Of a DNA stretch of 64,000 nt, positions 36,701 through 48,199 are shown piece after piece (the first letter of the stretch is position 1; each line of letters opens with the position of its first letter). The stretch comes from Oxytricha trifallax (lineage: Eukaryota > Ciliophora > Spirotrichea > Sporadotrichida > Oxytrichidae): positions 57,008-121,007 of the forward strand of contig ARYC01025608.1 in assembly GCA_000711775.1 (NCBI GenBank). The letters are read 5' to 3'. The translations under genes were made by a program, and so were the position numbers. The notes beneath the pieces were generated by a model. It did not search any database and had not been told where the DNA came from. It worked only from the letters and a program-made list of their open reading frames with translations.

Positions 36701-38892
36701 GAAATAGATCGTAAGGTTAGAAGAAAAGCATCTGTAGTCAATTTAAAGTAATCAATAAATAAAGATTTTAATTTAAATATTGGTCAAATATAAATAAATT
36801 TAAACAAAATAAATTGAAAATTTGATGTTAAATTTTATAAAAATACTACTTGAGAATTATTTTCTAAAATAATATGCTCTCATTTAGAATATTTCTTTAC
36901 ATGCCAACTATTTTAACATATTAATTTAGGTACGGACCAAAATAATTTTACTTTTACTATATTAATGAAATAAATTTACTCGCAAATTAACAAAGTTTAA
37001 ATCAAACGACCCCGAAAGTCAAAGTGTAAATGATAGTTGTGAAATGATTTAATTTCAAAGTCCAAATGCTCTAAGGAAAAAACCAAAGAAATTACAAACT
37101 TCAAAATCCTAAAGCAAAAGCAAAAATCATATTTCTATTGTTGTAATATAATTAATAAGTACAAATATCCCCCAAATTTAATCATAGTAATTCTGTTTTA
37201 TATTACTATAAAATTAAATCAGCTGCGACATGAAAGTATAGACAGTAATTTAGACTTTAAAATGCAAGTTTAAAACAAAACAGAGACCACCTTAAACAAT
37301 ATGAAGCAAACTTTTATAAAAAATTCTCATAACATACATATCTGCCAGCATGATATGTCCAACTCTCTTAGTTAAATAATAAGGAAAATTAAAAAAGAAA
37401 GTGTTATTATTGTAGGAATACATTTGGATTAGGAAAATTAATTTAAATTAATAATTAAATATTAAATTAGTGGCATTTAACTTTCTGGAAACTTAGTCAA
37501 TATGGTACTTGTTCGATAGGGAATTTAAAATCAGCAGGACTTACTATTGGTGGTACCCTCTATCGCCTCCCTAGAGCTAGATAACTCTACTTTAATTTTT
37601 TGTGATTTTTTAAGTTGATTTTAATGCAAAATTAAATCGAGATATCTAGCTCTAGAGAGGCGATAGAGGGTACAACCAATAGTAAGTCTGCTGAGTTTTA
37701 ATTCCCATCGAACAAGTACCATAACAACTAGGTTTCCAGAAAGTTAACTGCCACTAATTTAATATTCAATAATTGATTTAAATTAATTTTTCTAATTCAA
37801 ATGTATTACTACAATAATATATAGAGAGTGGTTGGAAATTGCGAAGAATCTATCTCGCAAATGATAGAGTTTAATGAGGATCATAGCCAAGGGCTAATAC
37901 TAATTTTTTATAACTTAAATTGGTAATGAAATCAATAGTCAATTATATTTTTTCTTCCAAAGTAATAGGGCTTATATAGCTGAAAAAGGTTAATCAAAAG
38001 CATATGATCGAATCAAACCCCAAAATAATCATCTTAATTTAATGAATATATTTTAAAGATAAAGTTTCCCTTATCACTCATATTTTAAGTTTTATTATGG
38101 GATTTCGTTTTGTTCTAATAAATTAAATCTAATTAAATTTTGCATATAAAATTGTATATTATGTTGTTGATTAGACTATGAAGAATACCGTTTATTCAAA
38201 ATTATTGCGGTTTTTGATTTTGATAAGAATGAAAAATCATTATTTAATTACTAAAAAGAAGTATCGTTTTGTAATGTAGAAGAGTTCTTACTTTTATCTA
38301 TAATTAAAAATATTGATAAACAGAAAAATATGATCTTAATAAAAAGAATTTAAATCTTATTAAATTATAGTTTTTAATTATAATTCAATATGATTATATA
38401 ATTTATGCAAAATAGATAATGGTAATATTTATCTAATTCTCTCAAAACACTATTATTAAGAATAAATATAAAATTTGTTTAAAATATTGTAGAGGTATTT
38501 AATATTCCACATTCAAGTCCAAAACTTAAAAGAGTATTAATAATTTGGAAGATTAAGATTTCGATGAAAACGATTTCGAAATTGAAGATGAATACAGTTG
38601 CTCTGTTAGTAATTCAGCTTCAAATTCCGGCTCAAAATGCAATCTCAATGAAATAATTAATGAAGATGTAGAACAAACTCATATAAATACCATAAATATT
38701 AACTTTGCCATTCTACATCATAAATGGGAGCACCATTAAAATAATATCAATAATTTTATATTCAAAAAATAAATAAAAATAAGGGGAGTCCTGAGAAAGT
38801 ATTATTATTTATAAATGGAAATTATAGGGAAATATTCTTGTTATAAATTTTTGTTATTGTTGAGATTTTTATATAGATAAAATGCATTTTGA
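33717..38892 (+). CDS. Ser/Thr protein kinase (germline, MDS/IES-interrupted)
   Basis: Starts MNLKLNQNSNNYHKLFDLDR at ATG 33717. An N-terminal region of about 190 codons runs to ~34290 (GVHDTTLLLFEKNSELENKN) and may contain an unresolved IES. The kinase domain follows in MDSs at 34555-35440 and beyond: glycine loop GKCLGEGTQSTVLL, catalytic lysine in YAVKKIQ, catalytic loop GVIHRDIKL, DLG in place of DFG, and activation segment GTPSYVAPEVL with KADMFSVGSVIY after it. Later islands include DPKERMDAEQ and, at ~38490-38700, an acidic tail (DQDFDENDFEIEDEYSCSVS). TGA at 38890-38892 is the first stop in that frame, but the true end could be earlier. The key residues are present, so an active kinase is likely. 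A foldback element sits in an IES at 37406-37818. Confidence 0.75.
34555..35440 (+). CDS. Kinase-domain MDSs (N-lobe to activation segment)
   Basis: Islands: 34555-34625 (IGKCLGEGTQSTVLLVDQH); 34690-34890 (QYAVKKIQMKFLQKDD, then KQEILSHYKLNSSPNIMRV, with the alpha-C glutamate in KQEIL); 34940-35130 (EFIYLFLEYQQGGTLLKIID, then IQILLGLNQMHEKELI); 35190-35222 (GVIHRDIKL); 35275-35440 (LGDLGLSC, GTPSYVAPEVLNKDG). AT-rich inserts of 40-70 bp lie between them. EYQQGGTL is the hinge. Confidence 0.75.
36268..36289. repeat. TA dinucleotide run in the kinase gene
   Basis: About eleven TA units in an AT-rich insert between coding islands; a simple repeat. Confidence 0.75.
37406..37818. mobile_element. 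Foldback (MITE-like) element, copy 2
   Basis: A ~413-bp palindromic element with TATTATTGTAG at both outer ends, apparently next to TA dinucleotides. Inwards follow ATACATTTG, GAAAAATTAATTTAAAT, TTAGTGGCAGTTAACTTTC (left copy has one change), TTCGATAGGGAATT, AGCAGGACTTACTATTGG, GGTACCCTCTATCGCCTC and the central GATAACTC. The order matches copies 1 and 3, with perhaps three quarters identity. It has no ORF. It lies between MDSs of the kinase gene. Confidence 0.88.
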
Positions 38893-39561
38893 CAACTAAA
38901 GCATTTTTCTTTGTAATTCATTTTCTTGATCTTCTCAATAATAACTTTGTCTTATATTATTTATAATTTTTTATTTCTTAATCATAAAATCTCAAATTTG
39001 CATTGACTATACCCATAATAAAATCTCTATATTTTATTTGAATTCTATAAGGTTTTAATTGTTCTATCCTTTTTTAAAAAATTAAACCAAAATTGCAATT
39101 CAATGTTGTTTAGAATTCTTATAGAATGTAAAACGTAAAAATAATACCATTTATACCAAAAAAAATTATTAATCTATAGATTATTGTAAAATTCATAAAA
39201 ATAAATTATTCTTAAGATACTCCTCCCTAATATAATGAGAAAAAATAATTATATCAATAAAGTAGGAATAAAGAATTGTTCTGACTAATAGTCATTTTTT
39301 AATGTCGATTGAAAAAAGTTTAACCAAAGTCGCAGATTATATCTCTTGTTCATATATATATATATAATTTTTCTATATTTCATTAAAGCAAAAAGATTTA
39401 CTAGTTGTAACTAAGCTTATAAAGTAAATTACTATCATTTAGTGAAATTCATATTTAATAATATTAGAGATTAGACCATTATTGGAGTGAATAAGTTGTG
39501 TATAAAATAATATATATTAAAATATTTTATCTGTAATTTTTATTCAAGTGAATAAACATCA
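38893..39561. other. Intergenic, kinase / paralog C
   Basis: AT-rich, between two plus-strand genes. No coding island, repeat or RNA gene recognised. Confidence 0.45.
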
Positions 39562-41250
39562 ATGTTTCGTAATACTAAGCATTTCTTATTTGGTGATCAT
39601 AACCATAACGCAGATGAGTCAACTCAAGAAATTGACTAAGAATACAACAATCAATATAAATTTGTTGCTGCAATGTTAATTGAAAAATTACGTATTTTTT
39701 ACCATTAAAAATATAAGTAAAAGTTTTTTGTTGTTGAATTTCAACGCAGATGTGGCTAAGAAAGAATACATTCAAAAGTATGGAATAGAACTTCAGATGC
39801 CGGCAACTTATATATTTGCAGCTTTCATCTATAAGCCAGACACTAATTTCATAATAAGTGCTTGCTGCTAGATATTACCTAAAGATGTCGAGTTTTATGA
39901 CTATAATAAGCTTCTATATCAATTTACTATTATATTAATGAATGGAATCTTCTAGAAATATAGTCTTAAATAAAGTATTCTCTCAAATGAAGATCCTCTC
40001 GATTATGAATATATTGAGTAGCAGAAATTCTTAAACGAAAAACTTATGCTAAAAGTTTACAGTAAGGAAGCTGGAAAGTTCTAAGAGAAAAAAATGAAAA
40101 GAGTTTGTGATGACGCATATTTCAATAAAGTCTGCTTTTCAAGCGATAATATGCTATATTTTATATTAAAACAAGATAACAGAAAAATGGCACTTTTCAG
40201 AAAGATAGAATATGATTCCAATATCAATAGTATGCATCGCAAAGGGCATTAGTACGTAATTGACATTTTTGATTGCAGTTCAATTAGCTTTTTCCTATAA
40301 AATGAAACATTGACAGCAGATGATCCAAACTTGATAGCAACTATCAAAGATATTGAGCTTGGAAACTTAAAAAAAGTCGAAGATGTTTTTGCGCGCTTTA
40401 GTTAAAATGGCCAACAGCTATACCTCATTATTGATAAAAAGAAAATTATGGTTTTCGATGTTTCTCATATACACTAAGAAATCAGAAAGCACTTAGTCTC
40501 CATTAAACTTCCCCACTAATATCAAGAAATTTTAGAAATTGGAGTTAACACAGATGACCTTAGGGAGTCATTAATTGCAATAAAGAAAAGTGAATTTCTT
40601 AATATTGACATAGTTAAGCTCGGATTCTTAATGGAAATTTAATAAAAAATGGAGACTGAACAAAAGTAATACCTATCTAATAAGGAATTTCTTGCTATTC
40701 AAAAAATGAATGCATTCTTTTTTACAATAAGACTGACTATTTACGATTAAAGACAAACACATATAAAGTTCTCTTATTTAGAGTTGTTAAGTTTTTTTTT
40801 CTGTATTCTCTCAAGACCATAGCTAGTGTATCTATTGTGATCCAGAGCAAAATATCATTGTATATTTTACACCAGCTGATTAACAAGGCCATAAACAGCG
40901 ACAAATCAATCATCTCCAAGGAAAATAATGCAGAGCTTTATAGAGATACGAAGAATCAGACTTCATGATAGCAACTGCAGACGCACAAGACAATGAAATT
41001 TCTCTACGCCATTCATCTAATCCTAATAAAAAGATAAAGTTTTACATTAGATATGCAGAAGGTCCAGTAGTGATCAGAGATATCTATTGTGAAGATAGAA
41101 CCCAAAACATTTTGCTATCAAGAGATGATGAAGAGTTCATTATCTATCAATATGAAGACTTTAACAATACACCTAAATTCTGGCAAAGATTTTACGAAAT
41201 GTCGAATTACATATTTGAATGGCCTTATATATGCTACATTTAAAACCTCA
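39562..41250 (+). CDS. Paralog C first MDS (propeller), with two apparent frame shifts
   Basis: The longest MDS of the gene. It reads in one frame to about 39695, then in a second (LLLNFNADVAKKEYIQKYGI, GIELQMPATYIFAAFIYK, LEIGVNTDDLRESLIAIKK) to a T9 run at 40792-40800, then in the third (QCIYCDPEQNIIVYFTPADQ, then KIKFYIRYAEGPVVIRDIYC) to about 41240. Both shifts fall at T homopolymers, so sequencing or assembly error is as likely as real decay. Confidence 0.7.
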
Positions 41251-44200
41251 TATCCTATAAATAGATAAAATTGTAAATTAATATCAATTATTTAGGTTTG
41301 AATTTTTACTGAAAATTTTAAAGTTATTCCCTTTCTTTATGAAAAATTCCAAATCCCCTGAATAGAATTAATTATACATTTTTAATAAATTGTAGGTTTT
41401 AATTAATGGGAAGAATTAAGTAATGGTTCAAAATTGCTTCTAACCTAAGAAAGCAATTATCATTAACCCTATAATTTAGAACTCTAAAAAGAAGTCCTTT
41501 ATCTCTAACATTTTTGTTTCGGAATCTTACAATCTCTACATTATATTAATGAAAATTATATTTATAAATATTGATTCAAAATCAGTATAGGCTGATATAT
41601 ATTTTTATAATAAAAACATAATGTTGGAGAGTGAAAACTAATACTACATTTATGAAAGAGATTTAGATTAGTGTATTGATGTGTTCCTAAAGAATGTCGA
41701 AGCTCCCCTTTTTGAGAAATTTTAAGTACTTTCACATTTTTAATATAGCAATTTCTTAATAAGTTTCAATAATATGTTTAGTTTTTTTCTTTGTTTGAGA
41801 AATTCAACCAATCTTCCTTGTTCAAACATAAACTTACTCAAATGTAAACTGAGCATCCCATGGCTATTATAGATAAAGATAAGCTTAATAGAAAACCAAT
41901 TTATAAATTCTATGTGAGAAGTTCAACACAAAAAGATGTAGGGAGAATCCCATATTAAAATATAAGAAATATAATGAAATTCAAGATTTCTTTACTAATA
42001 TAAAATATTGTATTTACCTATATCTTTAAATTTTTAAAAAATTCTTAAATAGCTCCACATAAACAAAAATTTGTAGAAGTGCAAAACATTTAAAGACATT
42101 ATAACCTATAAAAAAAGATTTTCATTTTTTTAAAATTAAAAATATAAATCTTGATTATTAAAAGAACCAATATTAATTATTGAAATTTTTAAATAATTAA
42201 ATTATTGATTTAATGCATTTTAATATTTAACAATACTTATGCCATTATAAATTGAATTTATTTAAATATTAAAATTCCCATAATTCTTATTAAAATATAT
42301 TTATTAATCTCTAAAAAATATAATTTCATTTTTAAATTATAATTAAAAGAAATATTTAGTTTTTTCAAACCACCCAAAGAAGTTATATAAACAAATGCAG
42401 AATCAATAATTTTGAGGTATTTAATTTTTTTATAAAAAATAAAAGTAACATCTCATTAGTGTCATTTTTATAATTTTGTTCCTTTAATTCTTTTCTTCTC
42501 AGATTTTAAGCTCTATCAAGTTGTTAATGGGGACTTGCAGCTAGTTGACACAGGGTATAAATTCAAAATGATCGATACAAACCTCTTAGCTTACTAGACA
42601 GTAGACGAAAATATTGTATGAATACAATCATTTATCAAATCTAAATTGATTCATAATTAAATTTAGACCAGTTCAATAGGACTTTACTTTTGAAAATATT
42701 CTTATGTCTTTTGAAGATACGATATATTAAGATATTATTAGCTAATCCTCAATTCAGATTGAGTTTTTTCTTCTCAATTATTTAGTAAAAAAATCAACAA
42801 CTAATTTATTAATACGCTAAACACTATAGTTAATCAATGTTTGGAGATTTTTATTAAAATTCTAAATAATTAAATGTCATATATTTTAAGTGTCAATAAT
42901 TTTAGGTCCTTTGAATCAGTTATTTTCTGACAATAATAAAAAGTCAAACTAAATAAAGCTTATAAAATTGAACATATCAGATTGTGCTATTTCTCAACTT
43001 TATAAGGAATCAGACCATAAAATTGAGGAATTTTTCATTCAACAAGACTAATTACTGGTCATAATAAAAAATAGTCAGACTAATCAACAATTCATCAAAG
43101 TCCTTAAAATTGGCAAAAATAATATTCTATAACTTCTCGATCAAATAGAGATACACGATGAAAAACTTGGCAATACTTTGCAAACTGTCGAACTTTTTCA
43201 AAATAATATGATTCCTTCTGGAAATGATGTGTACATTTTATCTAAAGATCACAAAGAGTATGATATTAAGAAATATACAAACGTTATTCCTATAGACACA
43301 GACTCAGGCGAATGCTTGCTTTTCAACTCTCCCTAGATGAGCTTTTTGTATAGGAAAATGATATACTTCATTTCCAATAAATCCCAGCTTAAACCTAAGA
43401 GAGGCATAGTTATTCCATATTTGACAGATAACTACTCTATATTTAATAGAAGAGAGACTCTTGCACAGTTTAGTTAATTCTATGAGTACTAGAATATCAA
43501 GCTGTGTCAACATGAAGCTGTATTTATTATTTAATTTTTATAAACTGACATTCTAGTTTTAATACCTTATTCACAGAGTTTGCTAAGGTATAATCTTAAA
43601 GGACAGTTAATTGAATTTACCTTATTAATGTGTTGAATCATCATTTAAATTTTAAAATAAAATTTCACCCTTTTCAGTTAATTCAAAGTTTCAAAATGAA
43701 CTAAATCTACGAAAACTACGGTGATCACACACTTACAGTTAGTCCTAATGGAAGAATGTTCATATAGTGCAATGAAGAAAGTTAGTAAGAAAATGTGATT
43801 TCTATCCTAAAGATTTAAATCAAGCAAGACCAAGGCGATATTAGTATTGAATAAACTCCAAAAGACTCCTTCAAAAACACTCCTACCCGATCTATCGAAG
43901 CGAATTTAAATGTTTATCATATAATTAAATTGAATTCTAATACTTTTAGATCCACATTTGATACTAAAAAGCATATAACACCTAAGCACAGAGAGTTTCT
44001 TAAGAAAAGAATTCTAGCTTACGACTCATTTTTAGATGTCACAGGTGAGGAGAGAATTGACCTCAATGACATATCCCTTTAAGATCCTATCTATATGAAA
44101 GAAGGAATTTTCAACATGAATGACATCGTAGAGTTTTTTAAAGAAAGGGGTTGCGAAATGATATTCAAGATCAATGATTGTTTGGATATAGTAGTGGCCT

Positions 44201-47200
44201 TTATATAAGTCAAGAAAAAAGGTAAAAAGACTTCACCACATAATTAGCAGTCAATCAAAGAACTGATAGTTCTTAAGAAAATCAAATCAATTAGAAGAGC
44301 TTTTAGAGTTCAGATTGAATCTGATTAAAAACCTATTGCTATTTTATGATATGATATTTACAAAATTATACACTTTATTTATATCCAGGAAATCATTAAG
44401 AAAGAACAACCTATAAATAAATAGCGTAGAATGGTAAAATAAATAAGCACAACTCTCCTTCATAGTATGCCTGAAATTATAAAAATTAAATCAAATGAAC
44501 AAATTTTCTCTAAATTTAATAACTTACATAATTGCTATGACTTCACAGTCACTAATTAATAATTCTATGAGTTAAATTAATAAAACTTGATTGTTTTCAA
44601 TGATATAAGCCAAAATTAATTTAACATATCATTTTTAAATAGTGTATCAAACAAATATCAATTGTGATATGCTTAAGATTGCGATGATCTGGCAAATATA
44701 AAAAAAACCCCAAATTCCATTAAATTATAAATTCACCTGCATATTCAAGGAAAAAATGTCTTTAAAATATGTATATTGAAAAATTTCGTTCTAATTCCGC
44801 TCTCCTTTATTTTAAATTAATTCTTTGTTGAATAATTGTCATTATTATTAAATTCTTTTTGAATGATAAGCTAATCCTGTGGTCAAAATAAAATTTCTAT
44901 CATGGTGATATAACTAAATAATAAAATTTAGAGGATGGAGAATTTAACCTTACTAAAGCTACTTTTCAAATAAAGGATAAAGACGATGCATATATAGAGA
45001 GTGTAACTTCTCATGGAGCAACAGAGTAAAATCTTAAAGATAACAACTACTATGTTTACCTAAAAATTGTGGTTGAAAATGAATATGCTTTTTACATAAA
45101 ATACAACATTATTAAGAACAAGGAATTTGCAGCATTTGATTGTAAAATCAATTCCTAAGTGTTCTTTGACTCAAATATGTCTGGATTCATTCTTGATGAA
45201 GACTGTCTGGTAGATATTGATTAAGGAGTTCCCCTGTATTTCTATAAAACTGGAATGAGAAATATTGATAGTAAACACCTAATTGGAAATTCTATAGATA
45301 GAGGAGTAAGATTTTGTGAGCAAAATTTGCATTTCATGGTACGCAATTATATTTTTCAAGTATTTTGAATTATATACAATAAGTTTTATCTACCTTTCAG
45401 CTATTTCGTCTTTGTAATGAAATAAAATAACCCTGGAAGATTGGTTGACAGCTTAACATTTGATATTAATTCGTATTACAAATATAATGGAGTGACCATA
45501 CTTCACGAAGTTTCAAATAGCTATTAAGACCTTGAGTTCTTGCTTAAAAAGTATGAAGAGACAAACCCAAAATTAAAGAACATGCTTCTATTAACGAATG
45601 ATCGCTACTAGAATGTACTGCAAGTTGCACTGAGCAATGAAAATTAAAGATGTGTTAATCTAATCTTACACCACTTGTCAGATCTATCAATGAACAACAT
45701 TCACTAGCTTAAATATAGTTTTGTAAAATTGTTAGATTACAGTGCATTTGAAAACTATCTTGAATTGTTCTTCTTTTAGACAGACCAAATGAAAAATAAA
45801 CAAGTTTTTTAGAGGACCTAATCTCATTAGCATGACAAGTCTTTTATTTCATCTCACGATCAAAGCTTCTTAGATAAAGCATTTTATGATAAATTTGAGG
45901 ATAAAAATAATCTGCCAAAGCCAGTGATTATTAGAAGTATTGATGCAGGCTGGTTATTGAAGGAAAAAATTGGCATAGACTTTTTACTAAAACTCAGTTA
46001 TTCTGATAACATGAACTACTTTGCTATAGATGCAGTCAGAATACTGGTGAAGTATTAATGGCTTAGAATCAAGCCAATGATAATAAAATTCCTCTTCTTC
46101 CCATTTTTAATGAACATGGTGATTTATAGTATCTATTCTGTTTACATATTCGAGCTTGTAAGATTGAACACAGATCAACCAGAGTATAAATATTACTATC
46201 TAAATTTGTCATTTTAGATAACTATCCTTCTTTTCACAATCTTCACTACATATGTTGAGATCAAGCAAATCTAATTCCATTAAAAAGAGTATGCAAGATC
46301 ATTCTGGAATCTTTTAGATTTAATAACAGTTGTCTTAGCACCTCTAACGGTTGTAATGGATCTAACCTTCATGGAGGATTATTAAATAAGACCTTTTATG
46401 GCAATTTGCAATTTAACATTCTTCATAAGATTCTTCTATTTCCTTAGAATTTTTGATAAGACAGCCCATTTAATAAGAACCATTGTAGAAATTACTACCG
46501 ACATATTTGACTTCCTATTTGTTTTTTATTTGGGAATTATTGGATTTGGCTTAAGTTTCTACATTCTTTCGAACAATAACGAATAGCATGAGTTGGTTAA
46601 CGAAGATGAGGCAAATTCCAAATTTATAACAAGTTTCGCAAATTCTTTTATGTATTCTTACAGAATGAGTCTCGGCGATTTCTAACTCGATAATTTTGAT
46701 AGTTCAACCGACAACTTTTTAATTTGGGTTTTATTCGTTATTTGCTCTATGACAACAACAATAATTCTCTTAAACATGCTTGTAGCAATTATGGGTGAGT
46801 CTTTCAGTAGAGTAATCGAAGATTCAGAGAATTAGAGAGTGAGAGAACATCTCTAACTTATAGTTGAGAACGATTTTCTGCTATCTAATAGAAAGAAATT
46901 TTTCAAGGATGTGAAATATCTCATTGAAGTTAAAGACGAGACTCAAGTTATCAATTAAGACCCACTTGCTAACCTTATTGAAACTATTGATGAAAAGAAT
47001 TAAAACAGAGACAAACATATCCAATATAAAATGGAGGAAATGAAACTTTTAATAAAATCACAGAGTGACCAGATCACAAATTTACTTACAGTGAAAAGTG
47101 ACATTTAGAGTTGCATTTTTTTATAGTCAAAAATATTTTACTATTTCTTATTATTTTGTTTTTAAGTCTTAAGAAAATGTTCTCGGAACAATTTAAAAAA

Positions 47201-47365
47201 GAAAATGAAGGTTCAAAATTAAGCAAAGAGGTTGAAAATATTAAATCTCTTTACGAAAAAATCGAAGAAGGGATTGCTTTAAGCTCATGTTAAACTCTAA
47301 TAAAATTAAACATATTACTGTTTAATTCTAAAATCAACCTTCAAATTTATATGTTGCGTATATGA
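39562..47365 (+). CDS. Propeller/TRP-type cation channel, paralog C (germline, near complete)
   Basis: Plus-strand counterpart of paralogs A and B, less fragmented. MDSs are at about 39562-41250, 41390-41960, 42500-42625, 42905-43612, 43675-44350, 44385-44670, 44930-45336, 45395-47110 and 47165-47365. The N-terminal ~1300 codons are strand-rich (QQLYLIIDKKKIMVFDV), probably WD40-like blades. Then come an ankyrin-like stretch (NVLQVALSNENQRCVNLILH), six membrane helices with pore YSYRMSLGDF and final helix ILLNMLVAIMGESFSRVIED, and a helical C-tail ending at TGA 47363-47365. It lacks the cysteine-rich tail of paralog B. The start at 39562 gives MFRNTKHFLFGDHN. An alternative ATG at 39614 fits the downstream frame directly, because a one-base shift occurs near the T run at 39695-39700. 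A second shift is at T9, 40792-40800. Confidence 0.78.
42905..43612 (+). CDS. Paralog C propeller MDS
   Basis: Continuous island: QLFSDNNKKSNQIKLIKLNI, then EEFFIQQDQLLVIIKNSQTN, ELFQNNMIPSGNDVYILSKD and RGIVIPYLTDNYSIFNRRET. It ends at the pointer CAGTTAATT. Alternating hydrophobic strands of about ten residues fit a beta-propeller. The minus-strand ORF over 43304-43513 is a shadow. Confidence 0.75.
43604..43674. other. IES with CAGTTAATT pointer in paralog C
   Basis: CAGTTAATT at 43604-43612 and 43675-43683. Deleting one copy plus the insert (71 bp in all) joins NLKGQLI to QSFKMNQIYENYG in phase and removes the in-frame TGA of the insert. Confidence 0.85.
43675..44350 (+). CDS. Paralog C MDS after the CAGTTAATT pointer
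   Basis: Reads MNQIYENYGDHTLTVSPNGR, then FRSTFDTKKHITPKHREFLK, EERIDLNDISLQDPIYMKEG and FKERGCEMIFKINDCLDIVV, up to SDQKPIAIL and a TGA. SPNGRMFIQ is typical of a WD40 blade. The next island starts about 44385. Confidence 0.75.
44930..45336 (+). CDS. Paralog C MDS before the TTTCA pointer
   Basis: Reads LEDGEFNLTKATFQIKDKDD, then [20 protein letters not shown] and MSGFILDEDCLVDIDQGVPL, up to RFCEQNLHF. It probably forms the last propeller strands. An island at 44385-44670 (MPEIIKIKSNEQIFSKFNNL) precedes it. Confidence 0.7.
45332..45394. other. IES with TTTCA pointer in paralog C
   Basis: TTTCA at 45332-45336 and 45395-45399. Removing 63 bp joins NLHF to SYFVFVMKQNNPGR in phase. A GT..AG intron over the same insert would put the next island out of frame, so an IES is preferred. 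Confidence 0.7.
45395..47110 (+). CDS. Paralog C channel MDS
   Basis: One long island with ankyrin-like helices (DLEFLLKKYEETNPKLKNML, NVLQVALSNENQRCVNLILH) and six hydrophobic helices. They begin at MIIKFLFFPFLMNMVIYSIY and include SFQITILLFTIFTTYVEI, FWNLLDLITVVLAPLTVV, FFIRFFYFLRIFDKTAHLIR (S4-like) and LFVFYLGIIGFGLSFYIL. After them come a pore loop ending SLGDF and the last helix TTIILLNMLVAIMGESF. It continues into a charged cytosolic helix. The layout is that of TRP/polycystin channels. Confidence 0.85.
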
Positions 47366-47898
47366 ATATGAGATAGAGTTGACATTGGAGTCATTAATAG
47401 AAAAACAATCCAGAAAGATTTCTTCTCTCTTCTCTTGTATAATTGAATCTCCAATCATATAGAGCCTCATGAAAGGGAAGGTAAAATTTCAGATATCTTA
47501 ATCTTGAAAGAATCATGTAAAATCCTTTAATATCCCATTTTTTCTGGGGAAAAAGTCTATTTATTTCGCTTAATTACTTCAATAAGCTGTACATTATGTA
47601 GGAAGAAATTCTCATCCTATAGATCTGTTGTTTCACTGTTGAAGGCTTAAGCCGTCTTCTTCGTTGTTCCTTTCTAAATATAAACCTAAATCACGTCACT
47701 TAACTCTTCTATGTATAAAAATGCTTAATAACCATATTACTCGATGAATGTAGATTTTATCATATGAATCCCGCTGACGCCACCAAATCCTAATTAATTA
47801 CTTTCTGATTTACATAAATATTAAGGGATTGCTTAGTAATATAATTTGAAAGAAATTTAAGAGCTTTGAATAAATATGCATTAATTTATCAATTTCAT
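47285..47898 (-). CDS. Unrecognised small protein-coding region, 3' end antisense to paralog C
   Basis: From ATG 47898-47896 the minus strand is open for 143 codons to TGA 47469-47467. It reads SESNQLGFGGVSGIHMIKST, then FIEQYGYQAFLYIEELSDVI and NFFLHNVQLIEVIKRNKQTF, up to KIKISEILPSLS. Another frame then continues with coding character (FMRLYMIGDSIIQEKREEIF, then LDCFSINDSNVNSISYSY) to TGA 47287-47285. A one-base shift or a very short IES near 47470-47480 would join them. The second part overlaps the 3' end of paralog C on the other strand. It could be a separate small gene or the far 3' end of the MATE gene, which lies upstream on the same strand. No domain recognised. Confidence 0.45.
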
Positions 47899-48199
47899 TT
47901 AAAATAATTTAAGTATCGAATTGAATTCTCTAATAAAGAAGGACAGTCTTAAAGTAATTAAGAAATGAATGAATAAATGAAATAAAAATTTTATCTAAAT
48001 TATATAGTCACTCGTTTTATATTCGATATATTTGATAATTTTATTTTGTTCATTAGTTAATATTCTTAAGTTCGACTTGAGCTTAAAACAAATACACCTT
48101 TTATATGATTTTATAAATCTACTATTTAATAAAATTGTTGTAAGAATAGATCTTAAAATAAACCATTTAGTTCTAAATTTAAATAAATATGATTTTTAT

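Noticed and set aside
45337-45400. Spliced intron (GTACGC...TTTCAG) in paralog C
   Set aside because: It would join the exons in the wrong frame for the conserved YFVFVMKQNNPGR. The TTTCA pointer keeps the frame.
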